From assembly GCF_009883635.2 (NCBI RefSeq), contig NZ_CP026115.2, positions 744,001 to 808,000 of the forward strand: DNA of 64,000 nt, in the 5' to 3' direction. The notes beneath the pieces were generated by a model. That model was not told where the DNA came from and did no database searches. It worked only from the letters and a program-made list of their open reading frames with translations. Shown here in pieces: positions 29,797 through 39,391 of this stretch. This stretch comes from Pseudomonas putida. GTDB taxonomy: Bacteria > Pseudomonadota > Gammaproteobacteria > Pseudomonadales > Pseudomonadaceae. The translations under genes and the position numbers were made by a program. How positions within the stretch are numbered: position 1 is the stretch's first letter; every line of letters begins with the position of its first letter.

Positions 29797-31572
29797 ATGA
29801 GCAAAATGAGAGCAATCGATGCAGCCGTTCTGGTCATGCGCCGTGAAGGTGTAGATACCGCGTTCGGCATCCCGGGGGCTGCCATCAACCCGTTGTACTC
29901 GGCCCTGAAGAAAGTCGGTGGCATCGATCACGTCCTCGCTCGTCACGTCGAAGGCGCCTCGCACATGGCCGAGGGCTACACCCGTGCCAACCCAGGCAAC
30001 ATCGGCGTGTGCATCGGCACCTCCGGCCCTGCCGGCACCGACATGGTCACCGGCCTGTACAGCGCCTCGGCCGACTCCATCCCGATCCTGTGCATCACCG
30101 GCCAGGCACCCCGTGCCCGCCTGCACAAGGAAGACTTCCAGGCCGTCGACATCACCAACATCGTCAAGCCGGTCACCAAGTGGGCCACCACCGTTCTGGA
30201 GCCAGGCCAGGTGCCTTACGCCTTCCAGAAGGCCTTCTATGAAATGCGCACCGGCCGCCCTGGCCCTGTGCTGATCGACCTGCCGTTCGACGTGCAGATG
30301 GCCGAGATCGAATTCGACATCGACGCCTACGAGCCACTGGCAATCAACAAGCCGTCCGCTACCCGCGTACAGGCCGAGAAAGCCCTGGCCCTGCTCAATG
30401 ACGCCGAGCGCCCACTGCTGGTAGCCGGTGGCGGCATCATCAACGCCGACGCCAGCGACAAGCTGGTCGAGTTCGCCGAACTGACCGGCGTACCGGTAAT
30501 CCCGACCCTGATGGGCTGGGGCACCATCCCGGACGACCACGCACAGATGGTCGGCATGGTCGGCCTGCAGACCTCGCACCGCTACGGCAACGCCACCCTG
30601 CTGAAGTCCGACCTGGTGTTCGGTATCGGTAACCGCTGGGCCAACCGCCATACCGGTTCCGTCGACGTCTACACCGAAGGCCGCAAGTTCGTGCACGTGG
30701 ACATCGAACCGACCCAGATCGGCCGCGTGTTCACCCCGGACCTGGGTATCGTTTCCGACGCCGGCAAGGCGCTGGACGTGTTCCTCGAAGTGGCCCGCGA
30801 GTGGAAAGCCGCTGGCAAGCTGAAGTGCCGCAAGGCCTGGCTGGAAGACTGCCAGCAACGCAAGTCGAGCCTGCAGCGCAAGACCCACTTCGACAACGTG
30901 CCGGTCAAGCCGCAGCGCGTGTACGAAGAGATGAACCAGGTGTTCGGCAAGGACACCTGCTACGTCAGCACCATCGGCCTGTCGCAGATCGCTGGCGCGC
31001 AGTTCCTGCACGTGTACAAGCCACGCCACTGGATCAACTGCGGCCAGGCCGGCCCGCTGGGCTGGACCATCCCTGCCGCGCTGGGTGTTGTCAAAGCCGA
31101 TCCGAAGCGCAAGGTCGTCGCGCTGTCGGGTGACTACGACTTCCAGTTCATGATCGAAGAACTGGCCGTCGGCGCACAGTTCAACCTGCCGTACGTCCAC
31201 GTGCTGGTTAACAACGCCTACCTGGGCCTGATCCGTCAGGCACAGCGTGGCTTCGACATGGATTACTGTGTACAACTGGCGTTCGAGAACATCAACTCGA
31301 CCGACGCGGCCACCTACGGTGTCGACCACGTCGCCGTGGTCGAAGGCCTGGGCTGCAAGGCCATCCGCGTGTTCGAGCCGGCCGAGATCGCCCCTGCCCT
31401 GCTCAAGGCACAGAAGATGGCCGAAGAGTTCCGCGTGCCGGTCGTGGTCGAAGTGATCCTCGAGCGTGTGACCAACATTTCCATGGGCACCGAGATCAAC
31501 GCGGTCAACGAGTTCGAAGACCTGGCCCTGGTCGGCAACGACGCGCCAACCGCCATCTCGCTGCTGGACTGA
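29797..31572 (+). CDS. gcl: Glyoxylate carboligase
   Basis: A 591-residue thiamine diphosphate enzyme that joins two glyoxylates into tartronate semialdehyde with loss of CO2. It has the three-domain acetolactate-synthase layout: N-terminal [19 protein letters not shown] (with the family's valine-like replacement of the usual catalytic glutamate region), a central FAD-type domain and the C-terminal diphosphate site [16 protein letters not shown]...NNAYLG. It is the first gene of gcl-hyi-glxR-ttuD-pyk. Confidence 0.97.
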   Translation: MSKMRAIDAAVLVMRREGVDTAFGIPGAAINPLYSALKKVGGIDHVLARHVEGASHMAEGYTRANPGNIGVCIGTSGPAGTDMVTGLYSASADSIPILCITGQAPRARLHKEDFQAVDITNIVKPVTKWATTVLEPGQVPYAFQKAFYEMRTGRPGPVLIDLPFDVQMAEIEFDIDAYEPLAINKPSATRVQAEKALALLNDAERPLLVAGGGIINADASDKLVEFAELTGVPVIPTLMGWGTIPDDHAQMVGMVGLQTSHRYGNATLLKSDLVFGIGNRWANRHTGSVDVYTEGRKFVHVDIEPTQIGRVFTPDLGIVSDAGKALDVFLEVAREWKAAGKLKCRKAWLEDCQQRKSSLQRKTHFDNVPVKPQRVYEEMNQVFGKDTCYVSTIGLSQIAGAQFLHVYKPRHWINCGQAGPLGWTIPAALGVVKADPKRKVVALSGDYDFQFMIEELAVGAQFNLPYVHVLVNNAYLGLIRQAQRGFDMDYCVQLAFENINSTDAATYGVDHVAVVEGLGCKAIRVFEPAEIAPALLKAQKMAEEFRVPVVVEVILERVTNISMGTEINAVNEFEDLALVGNDAPTAISLLD

Positions 31573-31579
31573 TCGCCTG

Positions 31580-31606
31580 ACGCCCCCAGGCTAGCCCTGG
31601 GGGCCT
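31580..31606 (+). terminator. GC-rich hairpin between gcl and hyi
   Basis: GCCCCCAGG and CCTGGGGGC pair around a five-base loop, followed only by CTTC. It is more likely an mRNA-processing or attenuation hairpin than a full stop, because hyi follows closely. Confidence 0.45.
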
Positions 31607-31626
31607 TCATCGCAAGGAGACAACCC

Positions 31627-32409
31627 ATGCCTCGCTTCGCTGCCAACCTGTCCATGCTGTTCACCGAACAGGACTTCCTGGCCCGCTTCAAGGCTGCCGC
31701 CGACGCTGGCTTCAGCGGCGTCGAATACCTGTTCCCGTACGACTTCAGCGCTGCCGAAATCAAGCAGCAGCTGGACGCCCACGGCCTGACCCAAGTGCTG
31801 TTCAACCTGCCGGCGGGCGACTGGGCCAAGGGTGAACGTGGTATCACCTGCCACCCTGACCGCGTCGAAGAATTCCGCGCCGGTGTCGACAAGGCCATCG
31901 AGTACGCCAAGGTGCTGGGCAACACCCAGGTCAACGCCCTGGCTGGCATTCGTCCACACGGCCTGCAGTGCGCCGACGTGCGCAAGACCTTCGTGGAAAA
32001 CCTGCGCTACGCCGCCGACAAGCTGAAAGCTGCCGGGATCCGTCTGGTCATGGAAATGATCAACACCCGCGACATCCCGGGCTTCTACCTGAACACCACA
32101 AAACAGGCGCTGGAAATCCAGGCTGAAGTCGGCAGTGACAACCTGTTCCTGCAGTACGACATCTACCACATGCAGATCATGGAAGGTGACCTGGCTCGCA
32201 CCATGGAAACCAACCTGAAACTGATCAACCACATCCAGCTGGCCGACAACCCGGGCCGCAACGAACCAGGCACTGGCGAGATCAACTACCGCTTCCTGTT
32301 CGAACACCTGGACCGCATCGGCTACCAGGGCTGGGTGGGCGCGGAATACAAGCCGCTGACCACCACCGAAGCGGGCCTGGGCTGGCTGAAAACGCACAAC
32401 GCGATCTGA
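31627..32409 (+). CDS. hyi: Hydroxypyruvate isomerase
   Basis: A 260-residue TIM-barrel enzyme interconverting hydroxypyruvate and tartronate semialdehyde. It starts MPRFAANLSMLFTEQDFLARF, as in E. coli Hyi, and has VMEMINTRDIPGF and NHIQLADNPGRNEPGTGEINY with the metal-binding residues. It sits between gcl and glxR in the usual order. Confidence 0.96.
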   Translation: MPRFAANLSMLFTEQDFLARFKAAADAGFSGVEYLFPYDFSAAEIKQQLDAHGLTQVLFNLPAGDWAKGERGITCHPDRVEEFRAGVDKAIEYAKVLGNTQVNALAGIRPHGLQCADVRKTFVENLRYAADKLKAAGIRLVMEMINTRDIPGFYLNTTKQALEIQAEVGSDNLFLQYDIYHMQIMEGDLARTMETNLKLINHIQLADNPGRNEPGTGEINYRFLFEHLDRIGYQGWVGAEYKPLTTTEAGLGWLKTHNAI

Positions 32410-32458
32410 ATCACTGCTCCCACTGGGAATGCGAACAAATATAAAGAGGTAGTTTCTC

Positions 32459-33352
32459 ATGGCTAAAATCGGTTTCCTCGGCACCGGCATCATGGGCAAG
32501 CCCATGGCGCAGAACCTGCAGAAAGCAGGGCACAGCATCTTCGTTTCCACCCACCACGACGCTGCCCCGGCCGACCTGATCGCCGCTGGCGCAGTGGCCC
32601 TGGCCAACCCGAAAGAAGTGGCCCAGGAAGCTGAATTCATCATCGTCATGGTCCCGGACACCCCACAGGTCGAAAGCGTCCTGTTCGGTGAAAACGGCGT
32701 CGCCGAAGGCGTGGGCCCGAACAAGGTGGTGATCGACATGAGCTCGATCTCCCCTACCGCCACCAAAGCCTTCGCCGAGAAGATCAAGGCCACCGGCGCC
32801 GCCTACCTGGACGCCCCGGTGTCTGGCGGTGAAGTCGGTGCCAAGGCCGCGACCCTGAGCATCATGGTCGGTGGCTGCCCGAAAGCCTTCGAGCGCGCCC
32901 AGCCGCTGTTCGAAGCCATGGGCAAGAACATCACCCGCGTCGGTGGCAACGGCGACGGCCAGACCGCCAAGGTGGCCAACCAGATCATCGTCGCCCTGAA
33001 CATCCAGGCCGTGGCCGAAGCCCTGCTGTTCGCCGCCAAGAACGGCGCCGACCCAGCCAAGGTGCGTGAAGCCCTGATGGGCGGCTTCGCTTCGTCGAAG
33101 ATCCTCGAAGTGCACGCCGAGCGCATGATCAAAGGCACCTTCGACCCAGGTTTCCGCATCAACCTGCACCAGAAGGACCTCAACCTGGCCCTGCAAGGCG
33201 CCAAGGAACTGGGCATCAACCTGCCCAACACCTCCAATGCCCAGCAAGTGTTCAACACCTGCCAGGCCCTGGGCGGCGGCAACTGGGACCACTCGGCGCT
33301 GATCAAAGGCCTGGAGCACATGGCCAACTTCTCGATCCGCGACGACAAGTAA
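32459..33352 (+). CDS. glxR: Tartronate semialdehyde reductase
   Basis: A 297-residue NAD(P)-dependent beta-hydroxyacid dehydrogenase that makes D-glycerate. The nucleotide-binding loop is IGFLGTGIMGKPMAQNL, the substrate-binding segment is DAPVSGGEVGAKAATLSIMVGG, and the catalytic lysine lies in GQTAKVANQIIV. The Shine-Dalgarno AAAGAGGTAG precedes ATG 32459. Confidence 0.96.
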   Translation: MAKIGFLGTGIMGKPMAQNLQKAGHSIFVSTHHDAAPADLIAAGAVALANPKEVAQEAEFIIVMVPDTPQVESVLFGENGVAEGVGPNKVVIDMSSISPTATKAFAEKIKATGAAYLDAPVSGGEVGAKAATLSIMVGGCPKAFERAQPLFEAMGKNITRVGGNGDGQTAKVANQIIVALNIQAVAEALLFAAKNGADPAKVREALMGGFASSKILEVHAERMIKGTFDPGFRINLHQKDLNLALQGAKELGINLPNTSNAQQVFNTCQALGGGNWDHSALIKGLEHMANFSIRDDK

Positions 33353-33488
33353 GACCTCCATACCCCTGAGCCTGCGACCACAGGCTCAAGGGTTACCCCG
33401 AGCAACACCCGCCCCTGGTTCGGCCTGCACGGAGGCAGTTCCAGGGGCGTTTTCGATTCTGCAGAACAACAATAAATGGGAGCCTGCC

Positions 33489-34763
33489 ATGTCGGTCGAT
33501 CCGCAAAAACTTCTCCGCGACCTGTTCGACACAGCCATCGCCGCCGCCCACCCGCGCCAAGTGCTCGAACCCTACCTGCCCGCCGACCGTAGCGGCCGGG
33601 TCATCGTCATCGGCGCCGGCAAGGCCGCAGCCGCCATGGCCGAAGTGGTCGAAAAGAGCTGGCAGGGCGAAGTCTCCGGGCTGGTCGTGACCCGCTACGG
33701 TCACGGCGCCAATTGCCAGAAGATCGAGGTGGTCGAAGCCGCTCACCCGGTCCCCGACGCCGCCGGCTTGGCCGTGGCCAAGCGCGTGCTGGAGCTGGTC
33801 AGCAACCTCAATGAAGAAGACCGCGTCATCTTCCTGCTGTCTGGCGGTGGGTCCGCCCTGCTGGCACTGCCAGCCGAAGGCCTGACCCTGGCGGACAAGC
33901 AACAGATCAACAAGGCGCTGCTCAAATCCGGCGCCACCATCGGCGAGATGAACTGCGTGCGCAAGCACCTCTCGGCGATCAAGGGCGGCCGTCTGGCCAA
34001 GGCCTGCTGGCCAGCCACCGTCTACACCTATGCGATTTCCGACGTGCCTGGCGACCTGGCCACCGTCATCGCATCCGGCCCGACCGTGGCCGACCCGAGC
34101 ACCTCGGCCGATGCCCTGGCGATCCTCAAGCGCTACAACATCGAAGCGCCGAAAGCCGTCATCGACTGGCTCAACAACCCCGCATCGGAAACCGTCAAGG
34201 CCGATGACCCGGCCCTGGCCCGCAGCCACTTTCAGCTGATCGCCAAGCCCCAGCAATCGCTCGAAGCCGCCGCAGTGAAAGCTCGCCAGGCCGGTTTCAG
34301 CCCGCTGATCCTCGGCGACCTGGAAGGTGAATCGCGCGAAGTGGCCAAGGTACACGCTGGCATCGCTCGGCAGATCGTGCTGCACGGCCAGCCGCTGAAG
34401 GCGCCCTGCGTGATCCTCTCCGGCGGTGAAACCACCGTCACCGTGCGCGGCAACGGCCGTGGCGGGCGCAATGCCGAGTTCCTGCTCAGCCTCACCGAAA
34501 GCCTCAAGGGCCTGCCTGGCGTGTATGCCCTTGCCGGTGACACCGACGGCATCGACGGTTCGGAAGAAAACGCCGGCGCCTTCATGACCCCGGACAGCTA
34601 CGCCCGCGCCGAAGCCCTGGGCCTGTCGGCCAGCGACGAGCTGGACAACAACAACGGCTATGGCTACTTCGCCGCGCTCGATGCCCTGATCGTCACCGAG
34701 CCGACCCGTACCAACGTCAACGACTTCCGCGCCATCCTGATCCTCGAGACTGCCCAATCATGA
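33489..34763 (+). CDS. ttuD: Glycerate kinase (MOFRL type)
   Basis: A 424-residue glycerate 2-kinase with an N-terminal DUF4147-type domain (VIGAGKAAAAMAEVVEK, LLSGGGSALLALPAEGLTL) and the C-terminal MOFRL domain (LSGGETTVTVRGNGRGGRNAEFLLS). It phosphorylates glycerate from glxR. The last four bases overlap the ATG of the pyruvate kinase gene, so the two are coupled. Confidence 0.94.
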   Translation: MSVDPQKLLRDLFDTAIAAAHPRQVLEPYLPADRSGRVIVIGAGKAAAAMAEVVEKSWQGEVSGLVVTRYGHGANCQKIEVVEAAHPVPDAAGLAVAKRVLELVSNLNEEDRVIFLLSGGGSALLALPAEGLTLADKQQINKALLKSGATIGEMNCVRKHLSAIKGGRLAKACWPATVYTYAISDVPGDLATVIASGPTVADPSTSADALAILKRYNIEAPKAVIDWLNNPASETVKADDPALARSHFQLIAKPQQSLEAAAVKARQAGFSPLILGDLEGESREVAKVHAGIARQIVLHGQPLKAPCVILSGGETTVTVRGNGRGGRNAEFLLSLTESLKGLPGVYALAGDTDGIDGSEENAGAFMTPDSYARAEALGLSASDELDNNNGYGYFAALDALIVTEPTRTNVNDFRAILILETAQS

Positions 34764-36175
34764 CGCCTGATAAAAAAGTAAAGATCCTCGCCACCCTCGG
34801 CCCTGCGATCAAAGGCATCGACGACATCCGCCAGCTGGTCGAAGCGGGCGTGAACATCTTCCGCCTCAACTTCAGCCACGGTGAACATGCCGACCACGCC
34901 CTGCGCTACCAGTGGATCCGCGAAGTCGAGCAGCAGCTGAACTACCCGCTGGGCATCCTCATGGACCTGCAAGGGCCGAAGCTGCGCGTCGGCCGCTTCG
35001 CCGAGGGCAAGGTCCAGCTGCAACGCGGCCAGGCCCTGCGTCTGGACCTGGACAAGACCCCGGGCGACAGCCGCCGGGTCAACCTGCCGCACCCGGAAAT
35101 CATCGCCGCACTGGAGCCAGGCATGGACCTGCTGCTCGACGACGGCAAGCTGCGCCTGCGCGTAACCGCCAAGCACAATGACGCCATCGACACCGAAGTG
35201 CTGAACGGCGGCGAGCTGTCCGACCGCAAGGGCGTCAACGTGCCGCAAGCGGTGCTCGACCTCTCCCCGCTCACCGAAAAAGACCGTCGTGACCTGGCCT
35301 TCGGCCTGGAACTGGGCGTGGACTGGGTAGCCCTGTCGTTCGTGCAGCGCCCGGAAGACATCGTCGAAGCGCGCCAGCTGATCGGCGACCGCGCCTACCT
35401 GATGGCCAAGATCGAGAAGCCATCGGCAGTCGAGCAGCTGCAAGCCATCGCGGAACTGGCGGATGCGATCATGGTTGCCCGTGGCGACCTGGGCGTGGAA
35501 GTGCCGGCCGAAAGCGTGCCGCAGATCCAGAAGCGCATCATCGGCACCTGCCGCCAGCTGGGCAAGCCGGTCGTTGTAGCCACCCAGATGCTCGAATCGA
35601 TGCGCTTCTCGCCAGCACCGACCCGCGCCGAAGTCACCGACGTGGCCAACGCCGTGGCCGAAGGCGCCGACGCGGTGATGCTGTCGGCCGAGACCGCCTC
35701 GGGTGACTACCCGCTGGAAGCCGTGCAGATGATGAGCAAGATCATCCGCCAGGTGGAGAACGGCCCGGACTACCAGGCCCAGCTCGACGTCGGCCGGCCG
35801 AAGGCCGAGGCTACCGTATCGGACGCCATCAGCTGCGCGATTCGCCGTATCAGCGGCATCCTGCCGGTGGCGGTGCTGGTCAACTACAGCGAGTCGGGCG
35901 CATCGACCCTGCGTGCCGCCCGCGAGCGGCCACGGGCGCCGATCCTCAACCTGACGCCGAACCTGGCCACCGCCCGCCGCCTGAGCGTGGCCTGGGGTGT
36001 GCACTCGGTGGTCAACGACCGCCTGCGCCAGGTCGACGAAGTGGTGTCCACCGCGCTGGAAATCGCCCAGGCGCAAGGCATGGCCAGCCGTGGCGACACG
36101 CTGCTGATCACTGCCGGTGTGCCTTTCGGCAAGCCGGGTTCAACTAATACCTTGCGGATCGAGACCCTGGTCTGA
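34760..36175 (+). CDS. pyk: Pyruvate kinase
   Basis: A 471-residue pyruvate kinase that ends the glyoxylate-to-pyruvate route. Motifs are ILATLGPAI and FRLNFSHGEH near the start, MAKIEKPSAVEQL with the catalytic lysine, DAIMVARGDLGVEVP, and VVVATQMLESM with the usual TRAEVTD. The allosteric C-terminal domain is present. Placement inside the gcl operon marks it as the isozyme tied to glycerate use; the exact paralogue name (pykA or pykF) cannot be settled from the window. Confidence 0.95.
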   Translation: MTPDKKVKILATLGPAIKGIDDIRQLVEAGVNIFRLNFSHGEHADHALRYQWIREVEQQLNYPLGILMDLQGPKLRVGRFAEGKVQLQRGQALRLDLDKTPGDSRRVNLPHPEIIAALEPGMDLLLDDGKLRLRVTAKHNDAIDTEVLNGGELSDRKGVNVPQAVLDLSPLTEKDRRDLAFGLELGVDWVALSFVQRPEDIVEARQLIGDRAYLMAKIEKPSAVEQLQAIAELADAIMVARGDLGVEVPAESVPQIQKRIIGTCRQLGKPVVVATQMLESMRFSPAPTRAEVTDVANAVAEGADAVMLSAETASGDYPLEAVQMMSKIIRQVENGPDYQAQLDVGRPKAEATVSDAISCAIRRISGILPVAVLVNYSESGASTLRAARERPRAPILNLTPNLATARRLSVAWGVHSVVNDRLRQVDEVVSTALEIAQAQGMASRGDTLLITAGVPFGKPGSTNTLRIETLV

Positions 36176-36184
36176 GATCGCCGG

Positions 36185-36205
36185 GGGGCGCTTTGCGCCC
36201 CTTTC
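36185..36205 (+). terminator. Rho-independent terminator after pyk
   Basis: GGGGCGC and GCGCCCC pair around TTT, followed by TTTC. It closes the gcl-to-pyk operon. Confidence 0.75.
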
Positions 36206-36228
36206 GCGACACAAGGCCGCTCCTACAG

Positions 36229-36258
36229 TCTTGTGGGAGCGGGCTTGACCCGCGAATG
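36229..36258. repeat. REP element, single unit
   Basis: tcttgtgggagcgggcttga followed by cccgcgaat, the same unit as elsewhere, between pyk and the urea transporter gene. Confidence 0.75.
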
Positions 36259-36347
36259 GAGGGCAACGCCCTCCACATACACCAAACCTGCGGAAAACCG
36301 AGGCCCAAAGAGGCCCACCGCTCCCCCATCAACCTTGCTGACTGCCC

Positions 36348-37220
36348 ATGTACACCAAGAATTTCGTCAACCCGTGCCCCGACTGGGCCACGGCGCTGCT
36401 CAACGGCTTCAGCCAGGTGCTGCTGCTGCGCAACCCCCTGTGCGGCCTGTGCTGCCTGCTGGCCATCCTGCTGACCGCCCCGAACCTGGTCGGCGGCGCT
36501 CTGCTCGGCGCCCTCGCCGGCCTGCTCACTGCCCAACGCCGCGGCTACGACCGCGCTGACCGCCAGGCCGGGCTGTATTGCTACAACGGCGTGCTGATCG
36601 GCATTCTGATCAGCGCCGTGCTGCCCTGGTCGGTCATCCTGCCGCCGCTGATCATCGCGGCCGGCGGCCTGTCGAGCATCATCACCCACCAATGGCGCAA
36701 GCGTGGCGGCAAGCTGCTGGTCGCCTATACCGCACCCTTCGTGCTGCTCGGCTGGGTTGCCCTGTTGTTCGCCAGCCCCGCACCCAGCGCCTTCGTCGAG
36801 GCAGAACCGGCGTATGCCCTGGCGCGTGGCGTGGGGCAGATCTTCCTGCTCGACCAGCCGCTGGCCGGGTTGCTGATCATTGTCGGGATGTTCGTTGCCA
36901 ACCCCTATGCCGCGATGTGGGCCGTGCTCGGTTCGGCCATTGGCGGCGGTGTGGCACTGCTCGCCGATCAGGCGCAAGCTGCGTGGCTGGGCTTGTTCGG
37001 CTTCAATGCCGCGCTGGCGGCGCTGGCCTTCAGCCGCCAGGGTGAAAAGCCTTGGGTGACGTTGCTGGCCATTGCCCTGGCCCTGCTGCTGCAACCGGTG
37101 TTCAAGCTACTGCCTGTCTCCGGGTTGACTGCGCCTTTCGTCGCTGCTTGCTGGCTGATGCATCTGGGCAGCCACCTGGCCCAGCCCCGACAGCGCAATC
37201 CCAGCCGCTTGCACAGCTGA
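36348..37220 (+). CDS. Urea transporter
   Basis: A 290-residue membrane protein of the urea transporter (UT) family. It shows the internal two-fold repeat with NPLCGLCCLLAILLTAPNLVGGALLG and, in the second half, LLDQPLAGLLIIVGMFVANPYAAMWA. The conserved LYCYNGVLIGI and LFGFNAALAALAF carry the LxxxN-type filter helices. It would exchange the urea released by AllA, which fits its place after the purine genes. Confidence 0.9.
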   Translation: MYTKNFVNPCPDWATALLNGFSQVLLLRNPLCGLCCLLAILLTAPNLVGGALLGALAGLLTAQRRGYDRADRQAGLYCYNGVLIGILISAVLPWSVILPPLIIAAGGLSSIITHQWRKRGGKLLVAYTAPFVLLGWVALLFASPAPSAFVEAEPAYALARGVGQIFLLDQPLAGLLIIVGMFVANPYAAMWAVLGSAIGGGVALLADQAQAAWLGLFGFNAALAALAFSRQGEKPWVTLLAIALALLLQPVFKLLPVSGLTAPFVAACWLMHLGSHLAQPRQRNPSRLHS

Positions 37221-37265
37221 AACGCAGCCCCTAGGCTCTGCCCATCGCAATTGTGGAACGAGCCA

Positions 37266-38090
37266 ATGAACAACCCTGCGAGCCTGCGCGAGCAGCTCTA
37301 CGTCATCGTCTTCCAGACCGACACCGTGGCTGGAAGACGCTTCGACAAGATCCTCCTGCTGATCATCCTGGCCAGCCTGGTCACCGTTATCCTCGACAGC
37401 ATCGACGAGATCCACCAGGGCTACGCCGGCCTGCTGGCCGCCATCGAATGGGGCTTCACCGCGATATTCCTGGCCGAGTACCTCACCCGCCTGTACTGCT
37501 CGCCCAAGCCCTTGCGCTACGCCTTCAGCTTCTACGGCCTGGTCGACCTGCTGGCGATCGTGCCGGGGATCATCGCCCTGTATTACAGCGACGCCCAGTA
37601 CCTGCTGATCATCCGGGTGATCCGAATGCTGCGGATCTTCCGGGTGCTCAAGCTCAGCCCCTACCTCAAGCAGGCGCACTACCTGATGGAGGCGCTGCGC
37701 GGCAGCAAGCAGAAGATCATCGTGTTTCTGGTGACGGTTTCCACCCTGGTGACGGTGTTCGGCACCTTGATGTATGTGATCGAAGGGCCGGAGCATGGCT
37801 TTACCAGCATCCCCAAAGGGATCTACTGGGCCATCGTTACCCTGACCACGGTGGGATTCGGCGACATCGTGCCGAAGACACCGCTGGGGCAGGTGCTGTC
37901 GTCGCTGGTGATGATTACCGGTTACTCGATCATCGCCGTGCCGACCGGGATCTTCACCGCCGAACTGGCCAACGCGATGCGCGGCGAGCAGTTGCAACAT
38001 GACTGCCCGACCTGCCACAAGAAAACGCATGAGCATGCCGCAGCGTTCTGCTCGCGATGTGGTAATGCGCTGTTTCCAAAAACCGAATAA
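37266..38090 (+). CDS. Voltage-sensor potassium channel with C-terminal zinc ribbon
   Basis: A 274-residue ion channel. Segments S1-S4 end in RVIRMLRIFRVLKL, an arginine-rich voltage sensor. The pore helix and filter read YWAIVTLTTVGFGDIVPKT. After S6 the tail holds CPTCHKKTHEHAAAFCSRCG, a four-cysteine zinc-ribbon-like motif. The start at ATG 37266 was preferred over one five codons upstream because of spacing to GGAACGAGCC. The role of the ribbon is unknown. Confidence 0.92.
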   Translation: MNNPASLREQLYVIVFQTDTVAGRRFDKILLLIILASLVTVILDSIDEIHQGYAGLLAAIEWGFTAIFLAEYLTRLYCSPKPLRYAFSFYGLVDLLAIVPGIIALYYSDAQYLLIIRVIRMLRIFRVLKLSPYLKQAHYLMEALRGSKQKIIVFLVTVSTLVTVFGTLMYVIEGPEHGFTSIPKGIYWAIVTLTTVGFGDIVPKTPLGQVLSSLVMITGYSIIAVPTGIFTAELANAMRGEQLQHDCPTCHKKTHEHAAAFCSRCGNALFPKTE

Positions 38091-38182
38091 GCAAAGCGCC
38101 ATTCGGTCTTTAAACGCCCAAGAACCAAACGTTATAGTCGCTGGCACATTGCCAAACATTTGAACCAGAACAAGGACGCAAC

Positions 38183-39184
38183 GTGAAAAAACTCTTCACC
38201 GCATCGCTGCTCGCCGCCGGCCTGGCCCTCGGCAACCTGGCCCAGGCCGCTCCAACCCTGCTGAACGTTTCCTATGACGTGATGCGCGATTTCTACAAGG
38301 ACTACAACCCGGCCTTCCAGAAGCACTGGGAGGCCGAGCACAACGAGAAGGTCAATGTGCAGATGTCCTTCGGCGGCTCGAGCAAGCAGGCGCGTGCGGT
38401 GATCGATGGCCTGCCGGCCGATGTCATCACCATGAACATGGCCACCGACATCAACGCCCTGGCCGACAACGGCAAGCTGGTGCCGGACAACTGGGTGAGC
38501 CGCCTGCCGAACAACAGCGCGCCGTTCACCTCGGCCACCGTGTTCATCGTGCGCAAGGGCAATCCGAAGGCGCTGAAAGACTGGCCGGACCTGCTCAAGG
38601 ACGGCGTGCAGGTGATCGTGCCCAACCCCAAGACTTCGGGTAACGGCCGCTACACCTACCTGTCGGCCTGGGGCTATGTGCTCAAGCAGGGCGGCGATGA
38701 AACCAAGGCCCGCGAATTCGTCGGCAAGCTGTTCAAGCAGGCGCCAGTGCTCGACACCGGTGGCCGTGCCGCCACCACCACCTTCATGACCAACCAGATC
38801 GGCGACGTACTGGTCACCTTCGAGAACGAAGCCGAGATGATCGCCCGCGAATTCGGCCGCGATCAGTTCGAAGTGGTCTACCCGAGCGTGTCGGCCGAGG
38901 CTGAGCCGCCGGTGAGCGTGGTCGACAAGGTGGTGGCCAAGAAAGGCACCCAGGCCGTGGCCGAGGAATACCTGAAGTACCTGTGGTCGCCAGCGGCCCA
39001 GGAAATCGCCGCGCAGAACTACCTGCGCCCGCGGGATGCGACCGTCCTGGCCAAGTACACCGACCGCTTCCCGAAAGTCGACTTCCTCTCGGTGGAGAAG
39101 ACCTTTGGTGACTGGCGTACCGTGCAGAAGACCCACTTCAATGATGGTGGCGTGTTTGACCAGATCTACACCGATAAGCAGTAA
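38183..39184 (+). CDS. sbp: Periplasmic sulfate-binding protein
   Basis: A 333-residue protein with a signal peptide (MKKLFTASLLAAGLALGNLAQA). The mature part starts LLNVSYDVMRDFYKDYNPAF and contains QMSFGGSSKQARAVIDGLPADV and NPKTSGNGRYTYLSAWGY, the sulfate-contacting segments of Sbp. GTG at 38183 is used. The permease and ATPase genes (cysTWA) are not in the window, so this copy is detached from its transporter. Confidence 0.94.
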   Translation: MKKLFTASLLAAGLALGNLAQAAPTLLNVSYDVMRDFYKDYNPAFQKHWEAEHNEKVNVQMSFGGSSKQARAVIDGLPADVITMNMATDINALADNGKLVPDNWVSRLPNNSAPFTSATVFIVRKGNPKALKDWPDLLKDGVQVIVPNPKTSGNGRYTYLSAWGYVLKQGGDETKAREFVGKLFKQAPVLDTGGRAATTTFMTNQIGDVLVTFENEAEMIAREFGRDQFEVVYPSVSAEAEPPVSVVDKVVAKKGTQAVAEEYLKYLWSPAAQEIAAQNYLRPRDATVLAKYTDRFPKVDFLSVEKTFGDWRTVQKTHFNDGGVFDQIYTDKQ

Positions 39185-39198
39185 TTGATGTAAGCAGG

Positions 39199-39300
39199 AC
39201 CGGCCTCTTCGCGGGCAAGCCCGCTCCCACAAGATCACCACAGGCCTGAATGGTGTGGTATCCCTGTGGGAGCGGGCTTGACCCGCGAAGAGGCCGGCCC
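39199..39300. repeat. Inverted pair of REP units
   Basis: accggcctcttcgcgggcaa at 39199 and gcttgacccgcgaagaggcc at 39277 are opposed full-length copies between sbp and the MscS gene. Confidence 0.88.
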
Positions 39301-39391
39301 TGCTTGCACACCAATCGAACTTTTTCTTCCCACCATCAATCAGTTCCTTGAGTAACCCTGCCCCGCTCACCCCGGCCCAAGGAGTACTCCA

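Noticed and set aside
29540..29815. N-terminal extension of the GlcG-like protein
   Set aside because: It would cross the gcl promoter and both GntR-type boxes and gives an N-terminus unlike the family.
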